From Microbacterium sp. Root61 (GTDB lineage Bacteria > Actinomycetota > Actinomycetes > Actinomycetales > Microbacteriaceae), in NCBI RefSeq assembly GCF_001427525.1, contig NZ_LMGU01000001.1:3231713-3295712 (forward strand): a stretch of 64,000 bases of DNA, given 5' to 3'. A program made the position numbers and the translations under genes. Below are positions 1 through 7,898 of the stretch, one piece after another. The notes beneath the pieces were generated by a model. The model saw only the letters and a list, made by a program, of their open reading frames with translations. It was not told the DNA's origin and did no database searches. The number at the start of each line of letters is the position of its first letter. The stretch's first letter is position 1.

Positions 1-175
1 ACACCGGATGCCCAGAGAGGGCAGTGCTCACACGGAGGGAGCGTCGACGGGTCAGCGCGCGGAAGAGAGCGCGGAAGCGTCGATCTTTGTCACCGGAGGA
101 CCTTACGTCGGGAACAGGAACCGCCAGACTAGCGGATGCCGCGGCATCCTGTCTGCCCGTTCGCTGAACGTCGCG
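1..175. other. Non-coding start of window, no gene recognised
   Basis: No convincing coding frame, tRNA or known structured RNA was recognised before the esterase stop codon. The stretch contains GC-rich hairpin potential around 55-75 and a perfect 16-bp palindrome at 134-149 (GGATGCCGCGGCATCC), which lies just past the end of the minus-strand esterase gene. The palindrome has no U-tract. It could help terminate transcription or simply be one instance of the GGATGC/GCATCC word that is common throughout this sequence. Confidence 0.4.
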
Positions 176-859
176 TCATCCCGCCGCGACGGCCGGACCT
201 TCGGCGGCGGCGGCGAGCTGCTTGTCGAGGAACGCGCGGACGTCGCCCAGCTCCGCCTCGGACACGCTGTGCGTCAGGCCCGGGTATACCCGACCGCTGA
301 GCTCGACGTGGCGGGGGAGCCAGTCGATGGTGTGCTCCACGAGCTCGGCCGGGATCACCTCGTCGCGGGTGCCCCGACCCCAGAAGACCGGCGGCCGCAG
401 CTCCGCGAGTTCCTCGTCGTGGTCGAGTTCGCCGGGACTCACGTAGCCCGACAGGTTGACGACGAACGCGAAGCGGTCGGGGTCGAGTCGCAGCGCCTGC
501 AGCGCGATCGCCGCGCCCTGCGAGAACCCGAGCAGCCCGATGAGCGGCGCGCCGGCGGTGGTGGCATCCGCCCACGACAGGAAGGCGGATGCGGCGGCGG
601 TGACATGCGAGGAATCCCGGCCGTCGAGTCCCTCGATCGGATACCAGGAGTACCCGGGCGCCGGGAACGGCGGGGACAGCGGCGCGCGCACGGCGGCGAC
701 CACGAACTCCTCCGGCAGGTACGGCGCGAGGCCGAACAGGTCGCGCTCGTCGGCGCCGTACCCGTGCAGGAGCACGAGCACCGGCCGTCCGGCGCGCTCG
801 TCCTCGGGCGCCGACCACAGCACGACATCGGCATCCAGGCGCAGCGAAGACTCGGTCAT
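176..859 (-). CDS. alpha/beta-hydrolase, phospholipase/carboxylesterase family
   Basis: A 227-aa protein with the alpha/beta-hydrolase layout of the LysoPLA/carboxylesterase group (YpfH-like). Visible elements are the oxyanion strand LVLLHGYGADERD near the N-terminus, the nucleophile elbow GFSQG, an Asp in GTRDEVIP and a His in LTHSVSEAE. It probably hydrolyses esters or thioesters of small molecules in the cytoplasm; no signal peptide is seen. The start at 859 (MTESSLRL) is chosen because upstream in-frame sequence is Arg-rich and unlike the family. The neighbouring DUF4916 gene is divergent. The substrate cannot be told from sequence. Confidence 0.85.
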   Translation of the reverse strand: MTESSLRLDADVVLWSAPEDERAGRPVLVLLHGYGADERDLFGLAPYLPEEFVVAAVRAPLSPPFPAPGYSWYPIEGLDGRDSSHVTAAASAFLSWADATTAGAPLIGLLGFSQGAAIALQALRLDPDRFAFVVNLSGYVSPGELDHDEELAELRPPVFWGRGTRDEVIPAELVEHTIDWLPRHVELSGRVYPGLTHSVSEAELGDVRAFLDKQLAAAAEGPAVAAG

Positions 860-931
860 CCGCCCATCCTGCCAGGCGGTCCTGACAGGGACACCCGACG
901 CCGGCCGCCAGCGGAGCACCCCTCGCTGAGG

Positions 932-943
932 TATACAGGACAC
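932..943 (+). promoter_or_regulatory. Candidate leaderless -10 box for the DUF4916 gene
   Basis: TATACA at 932-937 lies 6 nt before the ATG at 944, so transcription would begin at or next to the start codon. No Shine-Dalgarno sequence is visible. The last base departs from the TANNNT pattern seen at other genes here, so this is one of the weaker examples. Confidence 0.4.
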
Positions 944-1612
944 ATGCCGGTGCGCACGCCTGATCCCGATCCCAACGAGAACGACGACGAGGGTACCCCC
1001 CGCGATCCTCTCGGCGGCATCGGCGCGTCGTTCGGCTCGAGCGGGCACCCGCTCGGCGACGGGTCATTCGGATCGCCCACGCCGGGATCGGCGTCAAACC
1101 CGGGCTGGCTGTCCGATATCGAGCTCGCGGAGGCGCGTCGACGCCTGCCCATGCTCTACGTCGAGGCGCTGCCGGTGCGCACCGACGGACTCGGCACCGT
1201 CACCCAGGTGGGGATCCTGCTGCGCGCGACACCCGTCGGCGAGATGACGCGCACGCTCGTGAGCGGCCGCATCCGCTACGGCGAGACCATCCGCGACGCC
1301 CTGTTCCGGCACCTCGAGAACGACCTCGGACCGATGGCCTTCCCGCTGCTGCCGCCGCAACCGCTGCCCTTCACGGTCGCGGAGTACTTCCCGATCCCCG
1401 GCGTCAGCGCGTTTCACGACGACCGCCAGCACGCCGTGTCGCTCGCCTTCGTCGTGCCCGTCACCGGCACGTGCGAGCCGCGTCAGGACGCGCTGGAAGT
1501 GACCTGGCTGACACCGGAGGAGGCGGCATCCGATGCCCTCTCCGCCGAGATGGAAGGCGGACGCGGCACGCTGATCCGCCTCGCCCTCGCGAGCGTCGGC
1601 GCGCTGCGCTGA
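944..1612 (+). CDS. DUF4916 / Nudix-like hydrolase family protein
   Basis: 222 aa. The first ~55 residues are polar, Gly/Pro/Asp-rich and probably disordered. From WLSDIELAEARRRLPMLYVE onward it matches the actinobacterial DUF4916 family, a Nudix-fold group. A complete canonical Nudix box (GX5EX7REUXEEXGU) is not seen; the equivalent region reads GRIRYGETIRDALFRHLEND, so hydrolase activity is uncertain. The C-terminal part has the conserved HAVSLAFVVPV and ALEVTWLTPEEA segments. The ATG at 944 follows a -10-like box by 6 nt. It converges on the threonine aldolase gene with only 9 nt between them. Confidence 0.8.
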   Translation: MPVRTPDPDPNENDDEGTPRDPLGGIGASFGSSGHPLGDGSFGSPTPGSASNPGWLSDIELAEARRRLPMLYVEALPVRTDGLGTVTQVGILLRATPVGEMTRTLVSGRIRYGETIRDALFRHLENDLGPMAFPLLPPQPLPFTVAEYFPIPGVSAFHDDRQHAVSLAFVVPVTGTCEPRQDALEVTWLTPEEAASDALSAEMEGGRGTLIRLALASVGALR

Positions 1613-1621
1613 CCCGTCGGA

Positions 1622-2689
1622 TCAGGCCGTCGTGAGGCGGGCGAGCTCGGCGACGAACGCGTCGACGTCGGCCTCGGTGGTGTCGAACGAGCACATCCAG
1701 CGCACCTCGTTCTTCGCCGCATCCCAGTCGTAGAACCGGAACGACTCGCGCAGACGGTCGGCGACGCCGTCGGGCAGCGTCGCGAAGACGCCGTTCGCCT
1801 GGGTCTCCTGTGTGAACGCGACGCCCGAGATCGATCCGTCGGCGATGCCGGCGGCGACGCCCGCCCGCAGTCGGGCGGCCATCGCGTTGGAGTGCGTTGC
1901 GTTGCGCAGCCACAGGTCGCCCTCCAGCAGCGCGATCAGCTGCGCCGAGACGAACCGCATCTTCGAGGAGAGCTGCATGTTGAGCTTGCGCCCGAAGATC
2001 AGACCCGCGGATGCCTCGGGGTTCAGCACGACGACGGCTTCGCCCAGCATCGCCCCGTTCTTGGTGCCGCCGTAGCTGAGGACGTCGACACCGACATCGC
2101 GGGTGAACGCCCGCAGCGGCAGGCCGAGGGAGGCCGCGGCGTTGGAGAGGCGCGCACCGTCCATGTGCAGGTGCATGCCGAGTCCGTGGATGTGGTCGGC
2201 GATGGCCTTGAGCTCGTCCACGCTGTAGAGCGTGCCCAGCTCGGTGGACTGGGTGAGCGAGACGACGAGCGGCTGCGCGCGATGCTCGTCGCCCCAGCCC
2301 CACGCCTCGCGGTCGATCAGTTCGGGCGTGAGCTTGCCGTTGTCGGTGGGGACGGTCAGCAGCTTGATGCCGCCGACGCGCTCGGGGGCGCCGCCCTCGT
2401 CGACGTTGATGTGCGCGGTCGATGCCGCGACCACCGCGCCCCAGCGGGGGAGCATCGACTGCAGCCCGACGACGTTGGCGCCGGTGCCGTTGAACACCGG
2501 GAACGCCTGGACGCCGTCGCCGAAGTGTCCGGCGAACACCTCCTGCAGGCGGGTCGTGTAGACGTCCTCGCCGTACGCGACCTGGTGCCCGTCGTTCGCC
2601 GCCGCGATGGCCGCGAGGACCTCGGGGTGGATGCCGGAGTAATTGTCGGAGGCGAAGCCCCGCACCGTGGTGTCGTGGAGTGCAGTCAC
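1622..2689 (-). CDS. ltaE: Low-specificity L-threonine aldolase
   Basis: A PLP-dependent fold-type I enzyme of 355 aa that cleaves L-threonine or allo-threonine to glycine and acetaldehyde. The PLP lysine is in SYGGTKNGAM; the cofactor-ring Asp and nearby Arg are in HMDGARLSNA; the N-terminal GFASDNYSGIHPEV is typical of the family. An in-frame TTG at 2698 would add three residues, but a TAGATT box lies exactly 7 nt before the GTG at 2689, which matches the leaderless signature used elsewhere here, so 2689 is preferred. An inverted repeat sits over the -35 position (2704-2722). Confidence 0.9.
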   Translation of the reverse strand: MTALHDTTVRGFASDNYSGIHPEVLAAIAAANDGHQVAYGEDVYTTRLQEVFAGHFGDGVQAFPVFNGTGANVVGLQSMLPRWGAVVAASTAHINVDEGGAPERVGGIKLLTVPTDNGKLTPELIDREAWGWGDEHRAQPLVVSLTQSTELGTLYSVDELKAIADHIHGLGMHLHMDGARLSNAAASLGLPLRAFTRDVGVDVLSYGGTKNGAMLGEAVVVLNPEASAGLIFGRKLNMQLSSKMRFVSAQLIALLEGDLWLRNATHSNAMAARLRAGVAAGIADGSISGVAFTQETQANGVFATLPDGVADRLRESFRFYDWDAAKNEVRWMCSFDTTEADVDAFVAELARLTTA

Positions 2690-2696
2690 GAGGTCC

Positions 2697-2722
2697 AATC
2701 TAGTTGTGACGGCGGTTCACAA
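2697..2722 (-). promoter_or_regulatory. ltaE promoter with CRP/FNR-like inverted repeat
   Basis: On the minus strand, TAGATT (2697-2702) is a -10 box 7 nt before the GTG start at 2689. Directly upstream lies TTGTGA, seven bases, TCACAA (2704-2722). The arms resemble CRP/FNR half-sites (TGTGA/TCACA), but the spacer is 7 rather than 6. A dyad across the -35 position suggests repression. The binding protein is unknown. Confidence 0.45.
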
Positions 2723-2806
2723 TTCAGTCCCTATGGATTCGGCGGAGCCGCCGATCCCCGAGAACACACGAAGAAGGCGCGGCCGCCGAAGCGGAGAAAC
2801 TGAATT
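2721..2806. repeat. 86-bp imperfect inverted repeat between ltaE and the SDR gene
   Basis: AATTCAGT at 2721-2728 is mirrored exactly by ACTGAATT at 2799-2806, and TTCGGCGG at 2738-2745 by CCGCCGAA at 2783-2790, with 8-9 unpaired bases between the paired blocks of each arm. The outer arm on the right overlaps the SDR stop codon. It could be a terminator for the SDR gene or a small palindromic mobile repeat; there is no U-tract. Confidence 0.5.
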
Positions 2807-3482
2807 ATGAACCGGTGAGGTCGATGACGGAGTCGTTGACGGATGCCGCGTCCTGGGCCCAGAGGCCCGCATAGGCGTCGGCGAGCTTCTCTTCGAGCCC
2901 CGCGAGCTCCTTCACCCGGAAGATGACCGCGGCGGAGGTGAGCTCGGTGCCCGCGTCGCGGGCGGCCTTGGCGTAGCCCTGGGCGACCGCCCGGGTCCAG
3001 GCTTCGCTGGCGGCCTTGACCGTCGCGTAGTTCGCGCCGCCCGCGAGCGGACGGTTCACGACGGTGGAGGACACGATCGCCAGGCGTCCGGCATCCGAGG
3101 CCCGCAGGTCCTCGTCGAACGCGCGACTGACGTGCCGCAGCGCGGTGAGGGACCGCTCGAGGAACCGATAGTCGTCGTCGGATTGCCCGGCGAGACCGCC
3201 GCCGCCGCGCCATCCGCCCACCAGGTGCAGGATGCCGTCGATCCGGCCGCTCTCGTGCAGTCGCTGCGCGAGCCCGGCGACTGCTGTTTCGTCGGTGAGG
3301 TCGCAGACCTCGGTCTGCACCTCCGGCAGCTCGGCCCGGAGCTCGTCGAGCTTCGCCGGGTCGTGCCCGACGACGATCACCCGGGCCCCGGCGGCGAGCA
3401 GGGCGCGCGCTGCCGCGCGCCCTGCCGCACTGGTGCCGCCCGAAAGCAGCACCTGCCGGTCGTTCATGGCGTCCTCAGTCAT
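2805..3482 (-). CDS. SDR-family oxidoreductase
   Basis: 225 aa, a short-chain dehydrogenase/reductase. The N-terminal nucleotide-binding segment reads SGGTSAAGRAAARALLAAGARV, a variant of TGxxxGxG. The NAG position is replaced by HLVGGWRGGGG, and the active-site region is SSTVVNRPLAGGANYATVKAA, giving the Ser and the YxxxK catalytic pair. It should use NAD(P)H on a small carbonyl or alcohol substrate. Its ATG overlaps the end of the DUF6421 gene by 8 nt, so the two are translationally coupled. The substrate is unknown. The stop codon falls inside a long inverted repeat. Confidence 0.85.
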   Translation of the reverse strand: MTEDAMNDRQVLLSGGTSAAGRAAARALLAAGARVIVVGHDPAKLDELRAELPEVQTEVCDLTDETAVAGLAQRLHESGRIDGILHLVGGWRGGGGLAGQSDDDYRFLERSLTALRHVSRAFDEDLRASDAGRLAIVSSTVVNRPLAGGANYATVKAASEAWTRAVAQGYAKAARDAGTELTSAAVIFRVKELAGLEEKLADAYAGLWAQDAASVNDSVIDLTGS

Positions 3483-4911
3483 CTGTCCCGCGGATGCCGG
3501 CGGTCGAATCGATCACCGGGCGCATCTTCTTCTCGAGCGCCTCGTAGAACATCGACAGCGGGAACTCGTCGTCCAGCACCGCGTTCGTGTACCCCGAGAC
3601 GGGGCCGGCGAGCACGTCGTCCGACAGCCCCCGCGCCCACACGGACGCCGGGTTCGGCGCGAGAACGCCGCGTACGAGTTCGTACGCCGCGAGCCAGTGC
3701 GCCGTCTTGGGGCGGTCGATCGAACGCCAGTACAGCTCGTCGATCGCATCGCCGAGCGCGATCACCGGGGCCGGCACGTCGTCCCAGTCGAACGCGAGCG
3801 ACGTGTCGGTCCAGTGCAGCACCCCGTGCTGGTGCATCCACGCGAACAGCAGCTGGCCGCCGAGCCCGTCGTAGTTGCGCACCCGCGTACCGGTGATCGC
3901 GAACCGGAAGATCCGGTCGAAGATCACCGCGTACTGCACCAGCCCCGCGTGCTCGAGCATCGCGGCCTCGGCGACCGACAACTCGTCGGTGCGCGCCCGC
4001 AGCCGCTGCTCGATCGCGACGCTCTCCCGGAACGCCGTCAGATCGCACCGCAGCTCCTCCAGCGAGTAGAGGAAGTACGGCATCCGCTGCTTGATCATGA
4101 AGGGATCGAACGGCAGATCGCCGCGCATGTGCGTCCGGTCGTGGATGAGGTCCCACATCACGAACGTCTGCTCGGTGAGGTCTTGATCATCGAGCATGCG
4201 GGCGGCCGCGGCGGGCAGCTCGAGCTTGGTGATCTCGGCGGCGGCGCGCACGACCCGGCGGTACCGGGCCGCTTCGCGATCCTGGAAGATCGCGCCCCAC
4301 GTGAACGTCGGGATCTCGCGCATCGCGACCGTCTCGGGGAACAGGACGGCGGAGTTCGTGTCGTAGCCCGGCGTGAAGTCCACGAGGCGCAGCGAGACGA
4401 ACAGCTTGTTCGCGTACTCGGTCTCCAGCTCGGCGATGAACTCCGGCCAGATGACCTCCGCGATCAGCGCCTCGACGAACCGATTGCTCGACCCGTTCTG
4501 CGTGTACATCGGGAAGACGACCAGGTGACGGATGCCGTCGACGCGCTGCCGCTGGGGCTGGAAGGCCACGAGGGAGTCGTAGAAGTCCGGCTCGGCGAAG
4601 CCCGCGGCATCCCATTTCGCGAAGTCCGCGACGGATGCCTCGAGGTACTCCGCGTCGTGCGGGAACCGCGGTGCGAGCTCGCGGATCGCCGCGACGATGG
4701 CGTCGACGTGCGCCCGGGCGGCGGGGTGGTCGGCAGGGTCGGGAACGGAGCCATCCTTCGCCTGGAGCCCCTGCAGCGCGGTCGCCGACGCCTTCAGCGC
4801 CAGCCAGGCCGCCGTGGCCTCGACCGGGGTGCCGCCGTCCTCGACAACCTCGGGTTCGCCGATGATGGCCTTGGTCGCACCGTGGGTGGTGGATGTGGCG
4901 TTGCTGGACAT
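3475..4911 (-). CDS. DUF6421 family protein
   Basis: 478 aa. The sequence matches my recollection of a conserved actinobacterial protein annotated DUF6421; no catalytic motif can be assigned. It is soluble, with no signal peptide or membrane segment, rich in aromatic and charged residues (for example VFPMYTQNGSSNRFVEALIA and MWDLIHDRTHMRGDLPFDPF). A GGAGGT ribosome-binding site lies 6 nt before the ATG at 4911. It is the first gene of a two-gene unit with the overlapping SDR gene, which suggests a shared metabolic task, but none is demonstrated by the sequence. Confidence 0.7.
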   Translation of the reverse strand: MSSNATSTTHGATKAIIGEPEVVEDGGTPVEATAAWLALKASATALQGLQAKDGSVPDPADHPAARAHVDAIVAAIRELAPRFPHDAEYLEASVADFAKWDAAGFAEPDFYDSLVAFQPQRQRVDGIRHLVVFPMYTQNGSSNRFVEALIAEVIWPEFIAELETEYANKLFVSLRLVDFTPGYDTNSAVLFPETVAMREIPTFTWGAIFQDREAARYRRVVRAAAEITKLELPAAAARMLDDQDLTEQTFVMWDLIHDRTHMRGDLPFDPFMIKQRMPYFLYSLEELRCDLTAFRESVAIEQRLRARTDELSVAEAAMLEHAGLVQYAVIFDRIFRFAITGTRVRNYDGLGGQLLFAWMHQHGVLHWTDTSLAFDWDDVPAPVIALGDAIDELYWRSIDRPKTAHWLAAYELVRGVLAPNPASVWARGLSDDVLAGPVSGYTNAVLDDEFPLSMFYEALEKKMRPVIDSTAGIRGTDD

Positions 4912-5008
4912 GGGAACCTCCGATCATGAGGCTCGGCCGGCGACCCGTGAGGGCGGCGCGGCGGGTGGATACGTGCTACCAGGCTACTCGGGCGGATACA
5001 TCTGCAGA

Positions 5009-5046
5009 CGGATGCCCCGGCATCCGCTCTCGCGTAGCGTGAAAGC
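5009..5046 (+). promoter_or_regulatory. Leaderless promoter and palindrome of the two-component operon
   Basis: TAGCGT at 5035-5040 is 6 nt before the GTG start at 5047. A perfect inverted repeat, CGGATGCC-cc-GGCATCCG (5009-5026), covers the -35 position and could be an operator, perhaps for autoregulation. It could equally be one more copy of the GGATGC word that is common here. Confidence 0.5.
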
Positions 5047-6213
5047 GTGTTCCGCCCGCTCAAGCCCTTCCAACTCAGCATGGACATCGCCGCGGCGGTG
5101 GTGTTCTTCGCGCTGACCGGGCTGCTGCAGTTCCCGGCGAACGGGAGCTTCTCCGGATGGGGTGTCGTCGTGTCGCTGGCGATGGCGGGTGCGCTCGCCG
5201 TCCGTCGTCTCTCCCCGACGCTCGCGCTGGGCATCGCGTGGGCCGGGGCGATCCTGCAGATGGCGATGGGTCTGAACCCCATGCCCAGCAACCTGGCGAT
5301 CCTCGCGGTGCTCTACGTCACGGCCGCGTACGGTTCGCGCGTCGTGTTCTGGCTCGGCTTCGCGTCGTCCCTGGTGGGCGCGCTGGTCATCACGCTGTAC
5401 CTGTTCCTGGCCACGGCATTCCTCTCCACCGGACTGAACCTGGAGTCGCTCTCCGTCGCCGCAGCGACGTGGATCGCCGCCACATTCGCGCTGCTGTTGT
5501 CGTGGACCGTCGGGGCACTCGTGCGCACCGCGCTGCGGGCCCGCGAGAACCGCGCCGCGCAGGAGGTCGCCGAGGCCGACGCGGCCGCCGAGCAGGAGCG
5601 CGTGCGCATCGCCCGTGACATGCACGACGTCGTCGCGCACTCGCTCGCGGTCGTGATCGCCCAAGCCGACGGTGCCCGCTATGCCGCGGCATCCGACCCG
5701 GAGGCGGCGACGACGGCGCTCGGCACGATCTCCACGACCGCCCGGGCGGCACTCGCGGACGTGCGGCTGCTGCTCACGCAGCTGCGGCATAGCCAGTCCG
5801 AGGGACCGCAGCCGACGCTGGCAGACCTCGAGGGACTGTACGCGCAGGTGCGCGCGGCCGGGGTCGGGCTGCAGGTCGAGGTGGATCCGGTGCCGATGGG
5901 TGAACCACCCGCGTCCGTGCAGCTGGCGGTGTTCCGCATCCTGCAGGAGGCACTCACCAACGCGATGCGGCACGGCGACGGCGGCCCGGTGTCGGTCTCG
6001 CTGTCGTGGCTGCCCGACCGGGTCGAGCTGGTCGTGCGCAACGCCGCTCACGGGTCGCAGAGCACGGAGCCGTTCGCGGGAGACCCGGTCGCCCGAGGGC
6101 ACGGGTTGATCGGCATGCGCGAGCGCGCGCAGCTGGTCGGCGGAAGGCTGGAAGCCGGGCCCGAGGCCGGGGCATTCGTGGTGCGGGCGACGCTGCCGAT
6201 CGGGGCGACGTGA
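5047..6213 (+). CDS. Sensor histidine kinase, HisKA_3 type (NarL/DesK class)
   Basis: 388 aa. Several transmembrane helices occupy residues ~12-155 with no large extracellular domain. A linker coiled coil follows, then the HisKA_3 box RIARDMHDVVAHSLAV with the phospho-acceptor His193, and a C-terminal HATPase_c domain with the N-box EALTNAMRHG and the glycine box GHGLIGMRERA. It autophosphorylates and passes the phosphate to the response regulator whose ATG overlaps its TGA. Membrane-embedded sensing suggests a cell-envelope signal. The start is GTG, with a TAGCGT box 6 nt upstream. Confidence 0.92.
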   Translation: MFRPLKPFQLSMDIAAAVVFFALTGLLQFPANGSFSGWGVVVSLAMAGALAVRRLSPTLALGIAWAGAILQMAMGLNPMPSNLAILAVLYVTAAYGSRVVFWLGFASSLVGALVITLYLFLATAFLSTGLNLESLSVAAATWIAATFALLLSWTVGALVRTALRARENRAAQEVAEADAAAEQERVRIARDMHDVVAHSLAVVIAQADGARYAAASDPEAATTALGTISTTARAALADVRLLLTQLRHSQSEGPQPTLADLEGLYAQVRAAGVGLQVEVDPVPMGEPPASVQLAVFRILQEALTNAMRHGDGGPVSVSLSWLPDRVELVVRNAAHGSQSTEPFAGDPVARGHGLIGMRERAQLVGGRLEAGPEAGAFVVRATLPIGAT

Positions 6214-6866
6214 TGACCGCGGCATCCCCGATCCGTGTCGTCCTCGTCGACGACCAGGCCCTGTTCCGTGCCGGGATCCGGATGCTGGTGGACTCCCAGC
6301 CCGACCTCGAGGTCGTGGGCGAGGCGGCGAACGGGCAGGAGGGGCTCGCCGTGGTGCGGGCGACGCGTCCCGACGTGGTGCTGATGGACATCCGGATGCC
6401 GGTCATGGACGGTCTCGCCGCCACCGCCGAGCTGCTGCGCGACCCCGAGCCGCCCCGCGTCGTGATGCTCACGACCTTCGACCTCGATGAGGCCGCGGCG
6501 CGCGCGATCCGGCAGGGGGCGAGCGGGTTCCTCCTCAAGGACGCCGACCCCGAGTTCCTGCTCGCCGCGATCCGCACGGTGCATGCGGGATCGGCCGTGA
6601 TCGCGGCATCCGCCACTCGCCAGCTGTTCGAGCACTTCGCGGATGCCGCGCCCAGGGCGGTGCCCGAGACCTACGGTGCGCTGACCGAGCGGGAGCGGGA
6701 GATCTTCGCGCTCGCCGCGCGGGGCCTCTCGAACTCGGAGATCGCCGGCCGGGAGTTCCTGTCGGAGGCGACGGTGAAGACGCACATCAGTCGCATCCTC
6801 ACCAAGCTCGGCCTGCGCGACCGCGTGCAGCTCGTGGTCTTCGCGTTCGAGCACGGCCTCGCGTAG
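6213..6866 (+). CDS. NarL/FixJ-family response regulator
   Basis: 217 aa. The N-terminal receiver domain has the acidic pair DD at 13-14, the phospho-acceptor Asp59 in VLMDIRMP, the conserved Thr in MLTTFD, and Lys in FLLKDA. A C-terminal LuxR-type helix-turn-helix runs from LTEREREIFALAARGLSN to TVKTHISRILTKLGLRDR. The start ATG overlaps the kinase stop (ATGA), so the pair is co-translated. A likely target is the nearby ABC exporter, whose upstream region carries tandem repeats, but the divergent hemerythrin gene lies between and the link is inference. Confidence 0.92.
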   Translation: MTAASPIRVVLVDDQALFRAGIRMLVDSQPDLEVVGEAANGQEGLAVVRATRPDVVLMDIRMPVMDGLAATAELLRDPEPPRVVMLTTFDLDEAAARAIRQGASGFLLKDADPEFLLAAIRTVHAGSAVIAASATRQLFEHFADAAPRAVPETYGALTEREREIFALAARGLSNSEIAGREFLSEATVKTHISRILTKLGLRDRVQLVVFAFEHGLA

Positions 6867-6874
6867 GAGTCGGT

Positions 6875-7564
6875 TCAGGCTCCCTCGAGTGCGGCCCGGT
6901 GCTTCGCGTACTTCGATTTGCCGACCCACCGCCACATCAGCCGCGCGGGCGCGGGCATGTGCTTCTTCAGCCACTCGTCGCCGCCGTCCGGCTGCGCGGC
7001 GAGGATCTCACCGAGCTGCTCCCACGTCTGACCCTTCGGGATGGCACGGCGGCCGTGGTCGGAGAACCATTCGACCTCCTTTTCGGTGATCGTGTACTCC
7101 ATCACCGGCACGATGTTGGTCTCCTCGTCGGGCAGGTGTACGGCGAGGGCTGCGTTGACGCCGTCGAGGGCGACGAGCACGGGCGCGGCATCCGTCCCCT
7201 TCGCGCTCGCGCGCCAGGATGGCAGCGCTGCGTCGAGCGCGGTCAGGTGCACGAGCAGCTCCGCGTGCTGCGCCTTCATCCGCTCGACGTGCGTCGCGCA
7301 CGACGGCGCCCGCTCCTCGAGCGCACCCCACAGCCGCTCGTCCTCGCCCTGGTGGTGGGCGTGCAGCCCGAGCGACATCGTCTCCAGCTGGGTCGCGACC
7401 ACTCCGGCGTGCGCGAGATCCGCCTCGGCGACGCCTGCGACGAGCGCCGGCCCCTCGCCGAATCCGCGCCGGAACATCCGGTGGATCTCTGCCATGCCGC
7501 TCGCGTCGCACGTCGTCGCGCGCGTGGGCGGGTCACCGCTCGGCGGCAGGGAAGTCGCAGCCAT
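6875..7564 (-). CDS. Hemerythrin-like domain protein
   Basis: 229 aa, four-helix-bundle type. Candidate di-iron ligands are His28, His70/His71 with Glu74 (HHQGED), His100 and His143 with Glu147 (HLPDEE). Such proteins bind O2 or NO, or store or sense iron; which applies here is unclear. The start at 7564 is supported by AAAGGAG placed 5-6 nt upstream. The gene converges on the response regulator with 8 nt between and is divergent from the ABC exporter. An 18-bp direct repeat lies directly upstream of its ribosome-binding site. Confidence 0.8.
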   Translation of the reverse strand: MAATSLPPSGDPPTRATTCDASGMAEIHRMFRRGFGEGPALVAGVAEADLAHAGVVATQLETMSLGLHAHHQGEDERLWGALEERAPSCATHVERMKAQHAELLVHLTALDAALPSWRASAKGTDAAPVLVALDGVNAALAVHLPDEETNIVPVMEYTITEKEVEWFSDHGRRAIPKGQTWEQLGEILAAQPDGGDEWLKKHMPAPARLMWRWVGKSKYAKHRAALEGA

Positions 7565-7898
7565 GGGGCGCTCCTTTGCTCGGTCGGTACGTTTTGCTCG
7601 GTCCGTACGGGCCAGACGATAGCGCGCAGCCACGCTCCGCGGAACCCTGTCGCTCCTCTCCGAGCGCACGACCTCGCGTCCAGAGGACGACCTCGTGACG
7701 CGGTGCAAGCCGTGCGCTCGTGGTGAAGCCGTGCACTCGCGCATCCTGGCGTTTGTGCTCCCGCTGCCCGCACTCGCGCATCATCGCGTCGGTCCTCCCG
7801 CTCCCCGCAGTCCCGGACGGAGGATCATCCTTGCGATGTACACGGATGGCCCTCGCGGCCGACGCGGTGGGCACCAGTGGATTCGTAGCGTCGAAGAC
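7565..7898. promoter_or_regulatory. Divergent 334-bp control region, hemerythrin gene / ABC exporter
   Basis: No gene fits here. Besides the 18-bp direct repeat near the hemerythrin start it holds a 37-bp imperfect tandem repeat (7733-7769 and 7770-7806, each opening with GCACTCGCGCATC), a repeated ACGACCTCG word near 7670-7695, and a TAGCGT -10 box at 7886-7891 that ends 7 nt before the exporter ATG. The density of repeats fits one or more regulator-binding sites. Confidence 0.5.
7575..7609 (-). promoter_or_regulatory. Tandem 18-bp direct repeat upstream of the hemerythrin gene
   Basis: TTTGCTCGGTCGGTACG (7575-7591) is followed at exactly 18-bp spacing by TTTGCTCGGTCCGTACG (7593-7609), differing at one base. 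The first copy begins at the ribosome-binding site. Two evenly spaced half-sites suggest an operator for the hemerythrin gene. Confidence 0.45.

Noticed and set aside
1..130. A structured RNA (SRP, tmRNA or RNase P fragment) at the window start
   Set aside because: Only generic GC-rich hairpins; none of the diagnostic conserved segments is present on either strand.
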